Shown: positions 24,993 through 34,381, numbered from the stretch's first letter. The stretch is 64,000 nucleotides of DNA from Micromonosporaceae bacterium (GCA_020027875.1 JAHRHA010000006.1:34350-98349), one strand, 5' to 3'. The notes: generated from the letters alone by a model not told the origin. Program-made: numbers and translations.

Positions 24993-25634
24993 ATGACCCT
25001 CGTGGTGACCATCGATCAGGCACCAACGCGACGCGATCGCAAGAAGCTGGAGACGCGGAAGGCGCTCGAGCGCGCCGCTCTGCGACTCTTCGCGGAGCGG
25101 GGTTACGAGCAGACCACGGTCGAGGAGATCGCGGAGGCCGCTGACGTCGCCGTGCGGACCTTCTTCCGCTACTTCTCGTCCAAGCAGGACGTGCTCTTCG
25201 GGGACGTCGTCACCGACCGGGTGACCCGGCTACGCACCGAGCTCGCCGCACGCCCTCGCACAGAGCCGCCGGTCGCGTCGATCACCACGGTCATGGCGCT
25301 CCTCGATGTGGCGGGCGACGAGGAGGAGGAGCAGATCCTCGCCCGCATGGATCTCATGCGGCAACAGCCATCGCTGATCACCCAGTATCTCGATCTGATC
25401 AACGCGATGCGGTTGGCTGTGGTGGAGTTCGTCGCTGACCGTACGGGTCTTGACCCCCGCCATGACATGTATCCGCACCTCGTCGGGGGAGCATGTGCGG
25501 CTTCGTGGGATACCTCGCTCACGCTGTGGGCGGAGTCGGGTGGCCGGCTGTCGATGCGCGACCTTCGCGACGAGGCCTTTGCGGCCCTCAGTGCGGGCCT
25601 ACCCGACCCGCCCACCCAGCGCCCGCAACCGTGA
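24993..25634 (+). CDS. TetR-family repressor
   Basis: This 213-residue protein has a typical TetR N-terminal domain: RKALERAALRLFAERGYEQT, then VEEIAEAADVAVRTFFRYFSSKQDVLF (helix-turn-helix). The C-terminal ligand domain is variable, with an acidic run (GDEEEEQ) and a Trp near 171. It should repress the divergent MMPL exporter and itself. The true start may be 9-12 codons downstream of the first ATG. Confidence 0.9.
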   Translation: MTLVVTIDQAPTRRDRKKLETRKALERAALRLFAERGYEQTTVEEIAEAADVAVRTFFRYFSSKQDVLFGDVVTDRVTRLRTELAARPRTEPPVASITTVMALLDVAGDEEEEQILARMDLMRQQPSLITQYLDLINAMRLAVVEFVADRTGLDPRHDMYPHLVGGACAASWDTSLTLWAESGGRLSMRDLRDEAFAALSAGLPDPPTQRPQP

Positions 25635-25657
25635 CCAGCCCAAAGTCTACTGTGGAT

Positions 25658-26431
25658 TCACCTGAGCCGTAGCGTGGCGACAAAGAAGGGTGCGTCCGCG
25701 TCGTCGATCTCCTCGAGCTGCCATTCGGTGCCCGCGACAAGCGAAGCGAGCTCATCCGGGGTACACAAGAGATAGTCGAACCACCCGGTGGCGAGGTCCC
25801 GGTAGCGAACTCGAACCCTCAGCTGACCACCCATTCGCCCAGCCGCTCGGTTGTGGGCGTGATAGGTCCGGTGCAGATCGTCCTGCGTCGCGTACGGGTC
25901 GGTGCCCTGCGCAACGATCTTCGCACCCGGCCTCGCCATCGCCGCCAGCGCGCCGAGGAAGACCGGCGCACGCTCGCGCGACTCGAACAGGCCCACGTTG
26001 TTGCCCAGCAGTGCGAATCGGTCATAGCCCTCACCCGCGGCCCCCGCATGGCTGTCCACGGTCGCGCACACCGTTGCCCGTACCCCTCTCGCGGTGGCCA
26101 CCTCTATGGTCCCCGGCGAAACATCGAGCCCGACCACCGGAACTCCACGCTCCTGCAGCGACAGCGCGAGCCGGCCCGCCCCTGTGCCGATGTCCAGCGT
26201 GCGGCCGTCCAGACGGTCGAGCGCCCGCAGGTCGAAGGGCGGCCACCTGTCCGGCCCGCAGAGGTACCGGGCGGCCGGGGCACCATTGATCAGCCCGTCG
26301 TCGCGCTCAACGATCTCGATGACCGGACGGGGAATCGTCCCGCCGATGGTTGGCCTCGGTCCGAGGCCGGTCTCCTCGGCGAGCGCGGCCCGCATCAGCT
26401 CACCGAAGGCATCCCCGGGGCGTGGTTCCAT
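25658..26431 (-). CDS. Class I SAM-dependent methyltransferase
   Basis: This 257-residue protein has motif I at LDIGTGAGRLAL, the acidic end of strand 2 at VVGLDVSPGTI, and the later strand FALLGNNVGLF. The substrate is unknown. It is convergent with the TetR gene (23-bp gap), so it is not part of that operon. Confidence 0.85.
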   Translation of the reverse strand: MEPRPGDAFGELMRAALAEETGLGPRPTIGGTIPRPVIEIVERDDGLINGAPAARYLCGPDRWPPFDLRALDRLDGRTLDIGTGAGRLALSLQERGVPVVGLDVSPGTIEVATARGVRATVCATVDSHAGAAGEGYDRFALLGNNVGLFESRERAPVFLGALAAMARPGAKIVAQGTDPYATQDDLHRTYHAHNRAAGRMGGQLRVRVRYRDLATGWFDYLLCTPDELASLVAGTEWQLEEIDDADAPFFVATLRLR

Positions 26432-26498
26432 CCGGTCACGTTAGCGGGCTGGCGGGGTGGCGGCTCGTCCATTCCCGCCGCCGCGCTAGGGTTGGCTC

Positions 26499-26882
26499 GT
26501 GGCATCCACACTGGACACTCTGGGCGCGTCACAGTACCTGCTCGTAACCACCTTTCGCAACGACGGCCGAGCGGTGCCGACTCCGGTGTGGGTCGCCCGC
26601 GACGACGACGCCCTCGTCGTCTGGAGCGTCAACGACACGGGCAAGGTCAAGCGAATACGGCGGACAGCCAAAGTGCTCGTCGGGCCTTGTGACCTTCGAG
26701 GGAAGCCAACCGGCGACCAGGTGCCCGGCCGGGCGGTGATTCTCGACAGCGCGGGGACAGAGCGGGTACGGGATCTGCTGCGAAAGAAGTACGGACTGAT
26801 CGGCCGGCTCACGTTGCGGGGCAGCTTGTTGCGCCGCGGGCGAGACGGCACCATCGGCATCCGCATCACCCTGGTTGGGTAG
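26499..26882 (+). CDS. PPOX-class F420-dependent oxidoreductase-like protein
   Basis: This 127-residue split-barrel protein has YLLVTTFRNDGRAVPTPVWV at the front and DTGKVKRIRRTAKVLVGPCD in the middle, the family pattern for binding deazaflavin F420 or a related cofactor. It probably reduces an unidentified metabolite. The GTG start at 26499 is preceded by CTAGGGTTGGCTC and no ribosome site, so translation is probably leaderless. Confidence 0.85.
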   Translation: MASTLDTLGASQYLLVTTFRNDGRAVPTPVWVARDDDALVVWSVNDTGKVKRIRRTAKVLVGPCDLRGKPTGDQVPGRAVILDSAGTERVRDLLRKKYGLIGRLTLRGSLLRRGRDGTIGIRITLVG

Positions 26883-26909
26883 CAGTCTGACGGCGCGGAC
26901 TGACGGCGC

Positions 26910-26974
26910 CAGACGGCGCGGTCAGACGGCACGGTTAGACAGCACGGTCAGACGGCGCGGTCAGACGGCGCGGC
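26910..26974. repeat. 13-bp tandem repeats across the recR 3' end
   Basis: Five units of the type CAGACGGCGCGGT start at 26910, 26923, 26936, 26949 and 26962; two shorter units precede them from 26886. They fill the convergent gap between the PPOX gene and recR, and the recR stop lies inside. Confidence 0.88.
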
Positions 26975-27554
26975 GGCCCTCGAAGGCGCGGCCTAGGGTG
27001 ATCTCGTCGGCGTACTCGAGGTCGCCGCCCACGGGTAGGCCGCTGGCCAACCGGGTGACGGCAATCCCCATCGGCTTGACCAGTAGCGCCAGATAGGTAG
27101 CCGTCGCCTCGCCCTCGGTGTTGGGGTCGGTGGCAAGGATGAGCTCCTTGATCTCACCCGAGGCGAGCCGGGCCATCAGCTCGCGGATGCGCAGGTTGTC
27201 CGGGCCGACACCCTCGAGCGGGTTGATCGCCCCGCCCAGCACGTGGTAGCGCCCGCGGAACTCGCCGGTCCGCTCGATCGCGACGACGTCCTTGGGCTCC
27301 TCTACGACGCAGATGCTCTCGTCGCTCCGCCGGGGGTCGCGGCAGATCCGGCATTCTTCGGATTCGGCCACGTTGAAGCAGGTCGCGCAGAAACGCACCA
27401 GCTCCTTGACCCGCTGGAGCGCGCTGACGAGCCGAGCCACATCGGCATCGTCCGCCTGCAGGAGGTGGAAGGCGAGCCGCTGCGCGCTCTTCGGCCCGAT
27501 GCCGGGCAGCCGTCCTAGTTCGTCGATGAGGTCCTGAATCGCGCCCTCGAACAT
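26961..27554 (-). CDS. recR: Recombination mediator RecR
   Basis: This 197-residue protein is full length for RecR. It shows the helix-hairpin-helix [20 protein letters not shown], the zinc finger [16 protein letters not shown], and the Toprim core [19 protein letters not shown] with [10 protein letters not shown]. With RecF/RecO it loads RecA onto gapped DNA. It lies just after ybaB (7-bp gap) in the conserved dnaX-ybaB-recR operon. Confidence 0.97.
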   Translation of the reverse strand: MFEGAIQDLIDELGRLPGIGPKSAQRLAFHLLQADDADVARLVSALQRVKELVRFCATCFNVAESEECRICRDPRRSDESICVVEEPKDVVAIERTGEFRGRYHVLGGAINPLEGVGPDNLRIRELMARLASGEIKELILATDPNTEGEATATYLALLVKPMGIAVTRLASGLPVGGDLEYADEITLGRAFEGRRAV

Positions 27555-27561
27555 GGCGCGG

Positions 27562-27906
27562 TCAGAGGCCAGGCAGGCCGAGGCCGCCGCCCAGGCCTCC
27601 CATGCCGGAGCTCAGCGGACCCATCTTCTCTTCGGTCAGCTCACGCGCGGCCCCGGTCGCGTTGTGAATGGCGGCGAGCACGAGGTCCTCCAGCGTTTCG
27701 ATGTCGTCGGGGTCCACCGCCCTGGGGTCGATCTTCACGGATCGAAACTCGCCGGATGCGGTCATGGTGACGGTGACCAGGCCGCCACCCGAGGTTCCGG
27801 TCACCTCGGCCTCCGCCAACTCCGCCTGGGCAGCCGCGAGCTGCTCCTGCATCTTCTGGGCCTGCTTCATGAGCTGCTGCAGGTTGGGTTGCCCCCCTGG
27901 CCGCAC
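27562..27906 (-). CDS. ybaB: YbaB/EbfC nucleoid-associated protein
   Basis: This 114-residue DNA-binding protein has the coiled start [19 protein letters not shown] and the family strand [20 protein letters not shown] followed by [20 protein letters not shown]. It ends in a flexible Gly/Leu-rich tail. The GTG start follows GGAG. It forms dimers that bind DNA without strong sequence preference. It is the middle gene of the dnaX-ybaB-recR operon. Confidence 0.95.
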   Translation of the reverse strand: MRPGGQPNLQQLMKQAQKMQEQLAAAQAELAEAEVTGTSGGGLVTVTMTASGEFRSVKIDPRAVDPDDIETLEDLVLAAIHNATGAARELTEEKMGPLSSGMGGLGGGLGLPGL

Positions 27907-27969
27907 GGCGCGCTCCTTCGCTCAGAGCTCAAGTCGGTCACCACGAGCCTAGACGTCGACGGACAACGG

Positions 27970-30228
27970 TCATTGGCGCGGGTTGGGGGTTTCTATCCGC
28001 TCCGCGCCGATGATCTCCTGCACGGTCCGGATGGCCTGCTCCTCGCTGCTCACTCGCACCGTGGTCGCATCGTCGAGCGGCCCGTCGCCAGGATCGAACC
28101 CCTGCTCCGGAAGCGGAGTCGCTTCCGCCGGTACCGCGCGATCCCTGTTGGCGCGGGCGCTATCGGCACGGCCAGAAGGCTTCTTTACTGCGGAACGTTT
28201 GGCCGACCCCCTGCGCTGCTCCGAGGCCTGGCTCGGTTCGGGCACCGCGCCGCGGCCCAGCACCGCCGGCGTCGGCCAGTCCCCGTCACCGGAGGTCGCC
28301 TCGCCTTCCGCCCGCTCGGTCGAGGTCGTCAGCGGAGCCGTGGTTGGCGGAGCAGTGGTTGGCGGAGCAGTGGTTGGCGGAGCAGTGGTTGGCGCGGGCG
28401 CGTGGGCGGTCGGCGCCGGCGGTCGGGGCGCGGTGTCTACCCGGAGCGTGTCGGGGAGGGCCGGTTGGTCACCGCTCAGCTCGGCCCGTACCTGCCACGG
28501 TCCGCCCAGCACCTCATACAACGCCTCAGCTAGCGGCTCTGCGTTGCTCTGGACGAACTTCGCGTGGAACGTCGACTTGAAGAGCAGGACCACGGTGTTC
28601 CCATCGAGATCACGCACAATGCCATCGCGTGCTATCGCGGCGAGTTTCCGGCTCTTGCGACCAGCGATGGTCAGCACCTCGTCCCAGACCCGCCGGACCG
28701 CCGCCGCGTCGAGGGCAACCGCCTTGTCCGGCCGCGAGGGCGCCGCCGCGAGCTCGGGCGCGACCTCGGGCGCGACCTCGGGCGCGGCCGCCGGTGCGGG
28801 CGCGGTCTCCGCGACGGAGGCAGGAACGGACTCTGCGACGGACGCAGGTACGGGCTCCGCGCCAGACGTCGTCGCCGATGCTGCCTTCGTGTCCGTTCGG
28901 GGGTCCGCCGGTCGGGGGTCCGCCGTTCGGGGGTCCGCCGTTCGGAGGTCTGCGGACTGGGCGGGTGGGCTGGTCCGCTCGGAATGCGGCTGTGCCCGGG
29001 CCACGGGCGCAGCGACGAGCACAGTCTCGGCTTCCCGCGATCCGGCGTCGGACGGCTCTGACGCCGCGCCGAGGCGGCGTTCCATTCGCTCCAGGCGTTG
29101 CAGCAACGCACCGTGTGAGTCGTCCGCCCCGGGTAGCAGCATCCTCGCGACAATGAGCTCTAGCAGCAGCCGGGGAGCCGTGGTCCCCCGCATCTCTGTC
29201 AGTCCATTGTGGGCGATGTCGGCGAGCCGGGACAGGGTGGCCTGGCCCATCCGAGCGGCCTGCGCGGCCATCCTCTCAAGCTGATCGTCCGGGGCGTCGA
29301 TGATGCCGCTCGCAATGGCGTCCGGCACGCGCTGCAGGACGATCAGGTCGCGGAGCCGCTCCAGCAGGTCGGCGGCGAACCGGCGTGCATCGTGGCCCGC
29401 GTCGGCCACCCGGTCGACGGTCGCGAACGCCGCGGCGCCATCGCCGGCCGCCAGCGCGTCGGTCATCTCGTCGATCAAGGCGACGTCGGTCACGCCGAGC
29501 AGCGACACGGCGCGTGCGTACGTCACGCCATAGACGCCGGCGCCGGCGATAAGTTGGTCGAGCACCGACAGCGAATCGCGGACCGAGCCGCCACCCGCCC
29601 GTACGACCAGGGGCAACACGGCCGGCTCGACGCTGACACCCTCCTCCCGACACAGCTTCTCCAGATACGGGCGTAGCACGCTCGGCGGGATCAGCCGGAA
29701 CGGATAGTGGTGCGTGCGCGACTTGATGGTGGCGAGCACCTTCTCCGGTTCCGTGGTGGCGAAGATGAACTTGACGTAGTCCGGCGGCTCCTCGACCAGC
29801 TTGAGCAGCGCGTTGAAGCCTTGGGGCGAGACCATATGGGCCTCGTCGATGACGTACACCTTGAACCGGCTCGCCACCGGCGCGAAGACAGCCCGCTCGC
29901 GCAGTTCTCGGGCGTCGTCAACGCCACCGTGGCTGGCCGCGTCGATCTCGATCACGTCCAGCGACCCCGGGCCATCGAGGGCGAGCGCCACGCACGAGTC
30001 GCACTCTCCGCACGGCTCCGGGGTCGGACCCTTGATGCAGTTGAGGCAGCGGGCGAGGATGCGGGCCGACGACGTCTTGCCGCAGCCGCGCGGGCCTGAG
30101 AACAGGTACGCATGGTGCAGCCGGCCGGACCGCAGCGCCTGCATCAGCGGCTCGGTGACATGCTCCTGTCCGATCACCTCGGTAAACGTGCGCGGCCGGT
30201 ACTTGCGATAGAGCGCGAGCGCCACCAC
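27970..30228 (-). CDS. dnaX: DNA polymerase III subunit gamma/tau
   Basis: This 752-residue clamp-loader ATPase has Walker A GPRGCGKTS, the zinc module CLNCIKGPTPEPCGECDSC, Walker B VYVIDEAHMV and the SRC-like region IKSRTHHYPFRL. The C-terminal half carries the tau-type extension with two low-complexity zones: repeats of TADPR/PADPR (about 427-445) and of TTAPP (about 615-635), both from 15-bp DNA repeats. The GTG start follows GGGGAGG. It heads the operon with ybaB and recR, beside the SRP RNA gene. Confidence 0.97.
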   Translation of the reverse strand: MVALALYRKYRPRTFTEVIGQEHVTEPLMQALRSGRLHHAYLFSGPRGCGKTSSARILARCLNCIKGPTPEPCGECDSCVALALDGPGSLDVIEIDAASHGGVDDARELRERAVFAPVASRFKVYVIDEAHMVSPQGFNALLKLVEEPPDYVKFIFATTEPEKVLATIKSRTHHYPFRLIPPSVLRPYLEKLCREEGVSVEPAVLPLVVRAGGGSVRDSLSVLDQLIAGAGVYGVTYARAVSLLGVTDVALIDEMTDALAAGDGAAAFATVDRVADAGHDARRFAADLLERLRDLIVLQRVPDAIASGIIDAPDDQLERMAAQAARMGQATLSRLADIAHNGLTEMRGTTAPRLLLELIVARMLLPGADDSHGALLQRLERMERRLGAASEPSDAGSREAETVLVAAPVARAQPHSERTSPPAQSADLRTADPRTADPRPADPRTDTKAASATTSGAEPVPASVAESVPASVAETAPAPAAAPEVAPEVAPELAAAPSRPDKAVALDAAAVRRVWDEVLTIAGRKSRKLAAIARDGIVRDLDGNTVVLLFKSTFHAKFVQSNAEPLAEALYEVLGGPWQVRAELSGDQPALPDTLRVDTAPRPPAPTAHAPAPTTAPPTTAPPTTAPPTTAPLTTSTERAEGEATSGDGDWPTPAVLGRGAVPEPSQASEQRRGSAKRSAVKKPSGRADSARANRDRAVPAEATPLPEQGFDPGDGPLDDATTVRVSSEEQAIRTVQEIIGAERIETPNPRQ

Positions 30229-30468
30229 CTCACCTCCCCTCGATCATCGTCTGGGTCAACGCGTCTGAGCCCGCGGCCACCGTACCGCCCACCGCCGACA
30301 TCGTCACCCGCCCGCTGGGAGGTCCAACGCCCGTACCCTCTGTTTCGCGACGTCCCATCGACCGCTGTACCTCGACGCAGGCCAGTCCACAGTGAACCCG
30401 AGCGTTCTCGGGCTGCCGGCGGTCGGGGCTGCTGTCAACGCGCTGGTGGGCGGCGCGGCAACACAGAG

Positions 30469-30554
30469 GCCCCCCGTGCACCCGCCAGAGCTCGCTTATC
30501 CTTGCTGCCTTCCGGCCCTGGGGAGGTTCACGAGATGAGCGCCGCACGAGGGGC
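30469..30554 (-). ncRNA. ffs: Signal recognition particle RNA (4.5S type)
   Basis: On the minus strand the conserved SRP apical domain is visible (CCAGGGCCGGAAGGCAGCAA, then GATAAGCGAGCTCTGG). The ends GCCCCTCGTGC and GCACGGGGGGC pair, which sets the boundaries to within a few bases. It binds Ffh in co-translational protein targeting. The position beside dnaX is conserved in actinobacteria. Confidence 0.93.
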
Positions 30555-30609
30555 TCGGTCGAGTCTACCCGAGTGACGTCTGGACCCCGCCTTCGGTATT
30601 GTTTCCGGC

Positions 30610-30694
30610 GGAGGATTCGCCTAGAGGCCTAGGGCGCACGCTTGGAAAGCGTGTTGGGATAACACCCTCACGAGTTCGAATCTCGTATCCTCCG
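30610..30694 (+). tRNA. tRNA-Ser (GGA)
   Basis: The acceptor arms GGAGGAT and ATCCTCC pair (30610-30616 with 30687-30693). The anticodon stem CACGC/GCGTG holds the loop TTGGAAA, anticodon GGA at 30644-30646. A long variable arm (GTTGGGATAACACC) is present, as in class II tRNAs. Confidence 0.96.
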
Positions 30695-30748
30695 CTCCCA
30701 TGACCAGCATCCAGTGGCCCGCGGGATGGGCGTCGACGGAGGCACAGG

Positions 30749-30934
30749 ATGCGCTTGCCCGGATCTCGGACGAGGAACTCGGCCCGTGTCAGCGTGGACC
30801 AGGCGCTGCGCGCGCTCTTCCAGCACGAGGCCGCGGCCGCGGTAGCCCGGCTGGAGGCCGATCCCGACGCGCTTGCCGACTACCAGTGCGAGGCGCGAGA
30901 GTGGTCGGAGCTGGACGTGCAGGTACGGGAGTGA
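30749..30934 (+). CDS. Possible short hypothetical protein or remnant
   Basis: This 61-residue frame has SVDQALRALFQHEAAAAVAR, then LEADPDALADYQCEAREWSE, a helical, acidic pattern plausible for an antitoxin-like or regulatory fragment. A second frame (from 30700, ending RISDEELG) seems to feed into it, so this may be a frameshifted gene. Both readings are weak. Confidence 0.35.
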   Translation: MRLPGSRTRNSARVSVDQALRALFQHEAAAAVARLEADPDALADYQCEAREWSELDVQVRE

Positions 30935-31114
30935 GCCCACGCACGACGATCGCGCCGTGACAGGTGTGGCAGTGATCCGACCGGAGTTCCGGGACTCACC
31001 TGGTCGGGCCTTCATGTGTTCCGAGTCACTGTTTGCAGGCCTTCCACGCTGTGGAAGTGCCGTTTCCGTAATCGCGAGGTGGCTGTCCGTAATCGGATGA
31101 GGCACCATCGCTGC

Positions 31115-31672
31115 ATGACTGGATGGCTGTGGATCAAACTCGGCACGATGGCAGGAGCCTTGGCGCTCGTCTCCGTCGCAAGCAGCACAGGCGTGACCGA
31201 GTCGCGCGGCGATCAAGCAAGGTTGTCTGCCCCCGCGCGCGCGGCCGATCCGAACGTGATCGACTTCTCCGGCCTTCGCGACATCCGGTTCGGCGCGTCG
31301 ATGAGCGGACTTGAGAGTACGGGCGTGGTGTCCACGGCGGATCCGGCCTGCGGCCCGACCTTCACCGATATCAAGGCGGCGAGCCCGGTCTTCGAAGGCG
31401 ATCAGCTCGTACTGATCTGGGCGCACGCACCTCTGCGCACGCCCGAGGGCGTGATGGTCGGCACCTCCGTGGACGACGTGAAGCGGGCATATCCATCTGC
31501 GATCGCATTGACGCCGCCCGCGGGGTCGTACACCTTCCCGGCCTTGCTCGTGCCCGGCGCCGGCGACCGCGCCTATCTGCTGCTGCACGATCAAGGCGTG
31601 GTGCAGAAGCTCATCGTCGGATACGAGCGGCACGTGCGGCTGCTCTTCGAGACGGGTTTCGGCGCCTGCTAA
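31115..31672 (+). CDS. Exported paralogue A of a tandem pair
   Basis: This 185-residue protein has an N-terminal signal-like segment (LGTMAGALALVSVASS) without a lipobox. The mature part shares long blocks with the next gene: VIDFSGLRDIRFGASM, PLRTPEGVMVGTSVDD, RAYPSA, DRAYLLLHDQGVVQKL and a C-terminal GFGAC. Two conserved cysteines (in ACGP and at the C-terminus) may form a disulphide outside the cell. The function is unknown. It sits between two tRNA-Ser genes. Confidence 0.78.
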   Translation: MTGWLWIKLGTMAGALALVSVASSTGVTESRGDQARLSAPARAADPNVIDFSGLRDIRFGASMSGLESTGVVSTADPACGPTFTDIKAASPVFEGDQLVLIWAHAPLRTPEGVMVGTSVDDVKRAYPSAIALTPPAGSYTFPALLVPGAGDRAYLLLHDQGVVQKLIVGYERHVRLLFETGFGAC

Positions 31673-31724
31673 AAGGCGGATGCCCGGGTCTGCCAACTCT
31701 GCCAACACCAGGCATGATCGGGAG

Positions 31725-32303
31725 ATGGCCCTCCCGTTGTCGTTGAGGCTCGCCGTCCTGAGCCTCGTCGCGATCGTCACCGCCAGCGGCTGCACGGGAG
31801 ACGCAAGCACGCCGGCGCCCGGACCGACGAGTGCCGCGGCCACGGCCCCGGCTACGGCTACGGCCACCCGGCCGGCCGATCCCGACGTGATCGACTTTGT
31901 GGGCTTGCGGGACATCCTGATCGGCGCGTCGATGCGGGAGCTGACCGCCTCCGGCGTGGTGGCCACCGCCAATCCCGGATGTGGGCCGAGTTTCACCGCC
32001 CTGCCGTACGCGAGCCCGGTCTTCGACGGCGACGAGCTCGTACTCATCTGGGCCTACCCACCGCTGCGTACGCCGGAGGGTGTCATGGTCGGCACGTCCG
32101 TGGACGAGGCCCGCCGCGCCTACCCGGCCGCGGTGGAGCTGAGCCGGCCGGCCGGGTCGACGCAGTACCCGGGCCTGCTCGTAGCCGGTGGCGACGATCG
32201 CGCGTACCTGCTTCTCTACGACGCCGGCGAGGTGCAGAAGCTCGTCGTCGGGATGGAACGGTACGCACGGCTGCTCTTCGACGCTGGCTTCGGCACCTGC
32301 TAA
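31725..32303 (+). CDS. Exported lipoprotein, paralogue B of the tandem pair
   Basis: This 192-residue protein is a close relative of the preceding gene and starts 52 bp after it. Its signal peptide ends in the lipobox VTASGC, so it should be lipid-anchored. A Thr/Ala-rich stalk precedes the shared domain (VIDFVGLRDILIGASM, PLRTPEGVMVGTSVDE, GFGTC). An upstream ATG at 31680 would add 15 residues that do not look like a signal, so 31725 is preferred. A gene duplication followed by a change in anchoring is the simplest reading. Confidence 0.8.
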   Translation: MALPLSLRLAVLSLVAIVTASGCTGDASTPAPGPTSAAATAPATATATRPADPDVIDFVGLRDILIGASMRELTASGVVATANPGCGPSFTALPYASPVFDGDELVLIWAYPPLRTPEGVMVGTSVDEARRAYPAAVELSRPAGSTQYPGLLVAGGDDRAYLLLYDAGEVQKLVVGMERYARLLFDAGFGTC

Positions 32304-32342
32304 CGCATGCCGGCCGCAGTTTAAGCTGCGGCGGTTGATTGG

Positions 32343-32429
32343 CGGTGGCGGCGGGATTTGAACCCGCGGAGGGCTTGCACCCTCACACGCTTTCGAGGCG
32401 TGCTCCTTAGGCCACTCGGACACACCACC
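32343..32429 (-). tRNA. tRNA-Ser (CGA)
   Basis: On the minus strand the acceptor arms GGTGGTG and CGCCACC pair with one G-T. The anticodon CGA (complement of 32393-32395) reads UCG. A long variable arm and the TpsiC sequence GGGTTCAAATCCC are present. No CCA is encoded. Confidence 0.95.
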
Positions 32430-32527
32430 GCCGAGTAGGCTACCCGAGCCTTCGTGCGCTCGTCTCGGCGGTATCGCGCCGGTGACAACGGCCGCACACG
32501 GCCAATGGCTCTGCAATGATCTACGAC

Positions 32528-33235
32528 ATGAGTACGCACATTGGCGCGAAGCCGGGCGAGATCGCGGAACGAGTCCTCATGCCTGGGGACCCGCTTCGGG
32601 CGAAGTGGATCGCGGAGACCTACCTCGAGGACGCCACGTGCTACTCGACGGTGCGCAACATGTTCGGATTCTCCGGCCGGTATCAGGGCGTCGACGTGTC
32701 GGTGCAGGGATCCGGCATGGGCATGCCCTCGTGCTCGATATATGCCCACGAGCTGATCAACGAATACGGCGCGAAGACCCTCATCCGCGTCGGCTCGTGT
32801 GGCGCGCTGACCGAGTCGCTGAAGTTGCGCGATGTCATCGCGGCGAGCGCGTCCTCCACTGACTCGGCCATGAACCGGATGCGATTCGACGGTTTGATCG
32901 ACTACGCGCCGGTGGCGGACTTCTTCCTGCTGCGCGCCGCGGTTGAGGCTGCGGAACGCCGCGGCGTCGAGATGCACGTGGGCCCGATCCTCGCGGCCGA
33001 CGCGTTCTACACCGACCGGCCGCATCTCTATGACACGCTAGCCGACTATGGGGTCCTCGCCGTGGAGATGGAGTCCGCGGCGCTCTATACGATCGCGATG
33101 CGCTTCAAGGCTCGAGCCCTGACGCTGCTCACCGTCAGCGACCACTTCAAGACCGGCGAGCACACCTCCGCACAGGAGCGCGAGCAGACTTTCGGCCAGA
33201 TGGTCGAGATCGCCCTCGATGCTGCCATTTCCTAG
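32528..33235 (+). CDS. deoD: Purine-nucleoside phosphorylase (DeoD type)
   Basis: This 235-residue enzyme splits purine nucleosides with phosphate. DeoD motifs are [38 protein letters not shown], and [11 protein letters not shown] with the catalytic Asp in TVSDHF. The start at 32528 ([13 protein letters not shown]) matches the family N-terminus; the ATG four codons upstream is less likely. Its 3' side carries palindrome copy 3. Confidence 0.96.
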   Translation: MSTHIGAKPGEIAERVLMPGDPLRAKWIAETYLEDATCYSTVRNMFGFSGRYQGVDVSVQGSGMGMPSCSIYAHELINEYGAKTLIRVGSCGALTESLKLRDVIAASASSTDSAMNRMRFDGLIDYAPVADFFLLRAAVEAAERRGVEMHVGPILAADAFYTDRPHLYDTLADYGVLAVEMESAALYTIAMRFKARALTLLTVSDHFKTGEHTSAQEREQTFGQMVEIALDAAIS

Positions 33236-33275
33236 CTCTCCCGCCCCCTCCCCGAGCCCTCGACCCTGCCCCCCT

Positions 33276-33339
33276 CGTCGATCAAGGGCTTAGTCGCGTG
33301 GTTTGATCTCTAACCACGCGACTAAGCCCTTGATCGACG
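33276..33339. repeat. 64-bp intergenic palindrome, copy 3 (perfect)
   Basis: Perfect 28-bp arms (CGTCGATCAAGGGCTTAGTC and onward) enclose the loop TGATCTCT. This is the best-preserved copy and defines the family. It lies 41 bp after the deoD stop. Confidence 0.95.
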
Positions 33340-33460
33340 GGATGGGAGCGGCGCTACCACGTAGACAGGTTCTGTGGGCGGTTCTCCACAGGCGCGTGAG
33401 ATATCCACAGATCCTCATCGACGGGTGGTGCCGTGGATTCTCGCCGTTCAGGCTCCTGCC

Positions 33461-34381
33461 ATGGACCTCTACAGTCGAGCACACGAGTTTCCTCAAACGC
33501 TCCTGGGTCGCGGCCTAACACTCTCCCACGCCGAACTGCGAGACCGTGGAGCGACAAAACACGCGCTCTCCTGGCGTGCCAACCACAAACGGCTGCTCCG
33601 GCCCCACCGCGGGGCCTACGTCGTTGGTCGCAACGAGCCCGACCTACTCGACGCAGTTCGTGCGGCCATGCTCGTGTCGCCGCCCCTCGCGGTGGTCGGT
33701 TTCCATACCGCGGCGGCGCTCCTTGGCTTCGGCGTGGTTCCCAGCACCAACATCCATATCGTCGTCCCAGTGGACAGCTCCGTCCCGCAACGGACCGGAA
33801 TTATCGCGCACCAGTCGGTAGTGCCAGTAGGCGAGCCGATCGACGTGCTCGGCGTGCCGTGCACTCCCGCCGCACGATGCGCAGTGGATCTCGCCCGAAG
33901 CCTGCCACGCATGGATGCCTTACCGGTGCTGGACGCGGCGCTCTCCTCGCGTCGATGCGAACTCGATGACCTCCAAGCTGAGCTGAAACTCTACAATGGA
34001 CTGCGCGGCATCCGGCAGGCGCGGGATCTCGTTCCGCTAGCGGATCCGCGACCGCAATGCCGTCAGGAGAGCCAGCTCCGGTTAATCCTCCACGATGGCG
34101 GGATCCGTGGCTTCGTGCCTCAGGTGCCCGTGCTCGACGACCGCGGGTACGCCCGGCACTATCTCGACCTCGGGTACGAGCAGAATCTCGTCGCTGCGGA
34201 GTACGACGGCGCATCTCACCTTGATCGCGGGCGTCTGCGCGCAGACCGAGATCGGCATAACTGGCTCGAGGGTCGAGGCTGGCGGATGCGCTACTTCACC
34301 GATCACGACATCTACTTCCGCGCGCCGGGGATCATCCAGACGGTGAACGCCGCCCGCTCGGCCGCGCGATCAAGGCCGTAG
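33461..34381 (+). CDS. AbiEi-like winged helix plus DUF559-like nuclease-fold protein
   Basis: This 306-residue protein has an N-terminal winged-helix region (LSHAELRDRGATKHALSWRA, then RLLRPHRGAYVV) like AbiEi-type antitoxins, and a C-terminal domain with YLDLGYEQNLVAAEYDGASH, then DRHNWLEGRGWRMRYFT, as in DUF559/Vsr-like nuclease folds. These proteins are very common in actinobacteria as solitary genes, and their role is unclear. The start was set before DLYSRAHEF; a start 29 codons earlier is possible. Its TAG stop lies in palindrome copy 4. Confidence 0.8.
   Translation: MDLYSRAHEFPQTLLGRGLTLSHAELRDRGATKHALSWRANHKRLLRPHRGAYVVGRNEPDLLDAVRAAMLVSPPLAVVGFHTAAALLGFGVVPSTNIHIVVPVDSSVPQRTGIIAHQSVVPVGEPIDVLGVPCTPAARCAVDLARSLPRMDALPVLDAALSSRRCELDDLQAELKLYNGLRGIRQARDLVPLADPRPQCRQESQLRLILHDGGIRGFVPQVPVLDDRGYARHYLDLGYEQNLVAAEYDGASHLDRGRLRADRDRHNWLEGRGWRMRYFTDHDIYFRAPGIIQTVNAARSAARSRP

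Noticed and set aside
30668..32047. 459-residue minus-strand frame over tRNA-Ser and the paralogue pair
   Set aside because: It crosses a tRNA and two genes with signal peptides; composition is that of an antisense high-GC frame.
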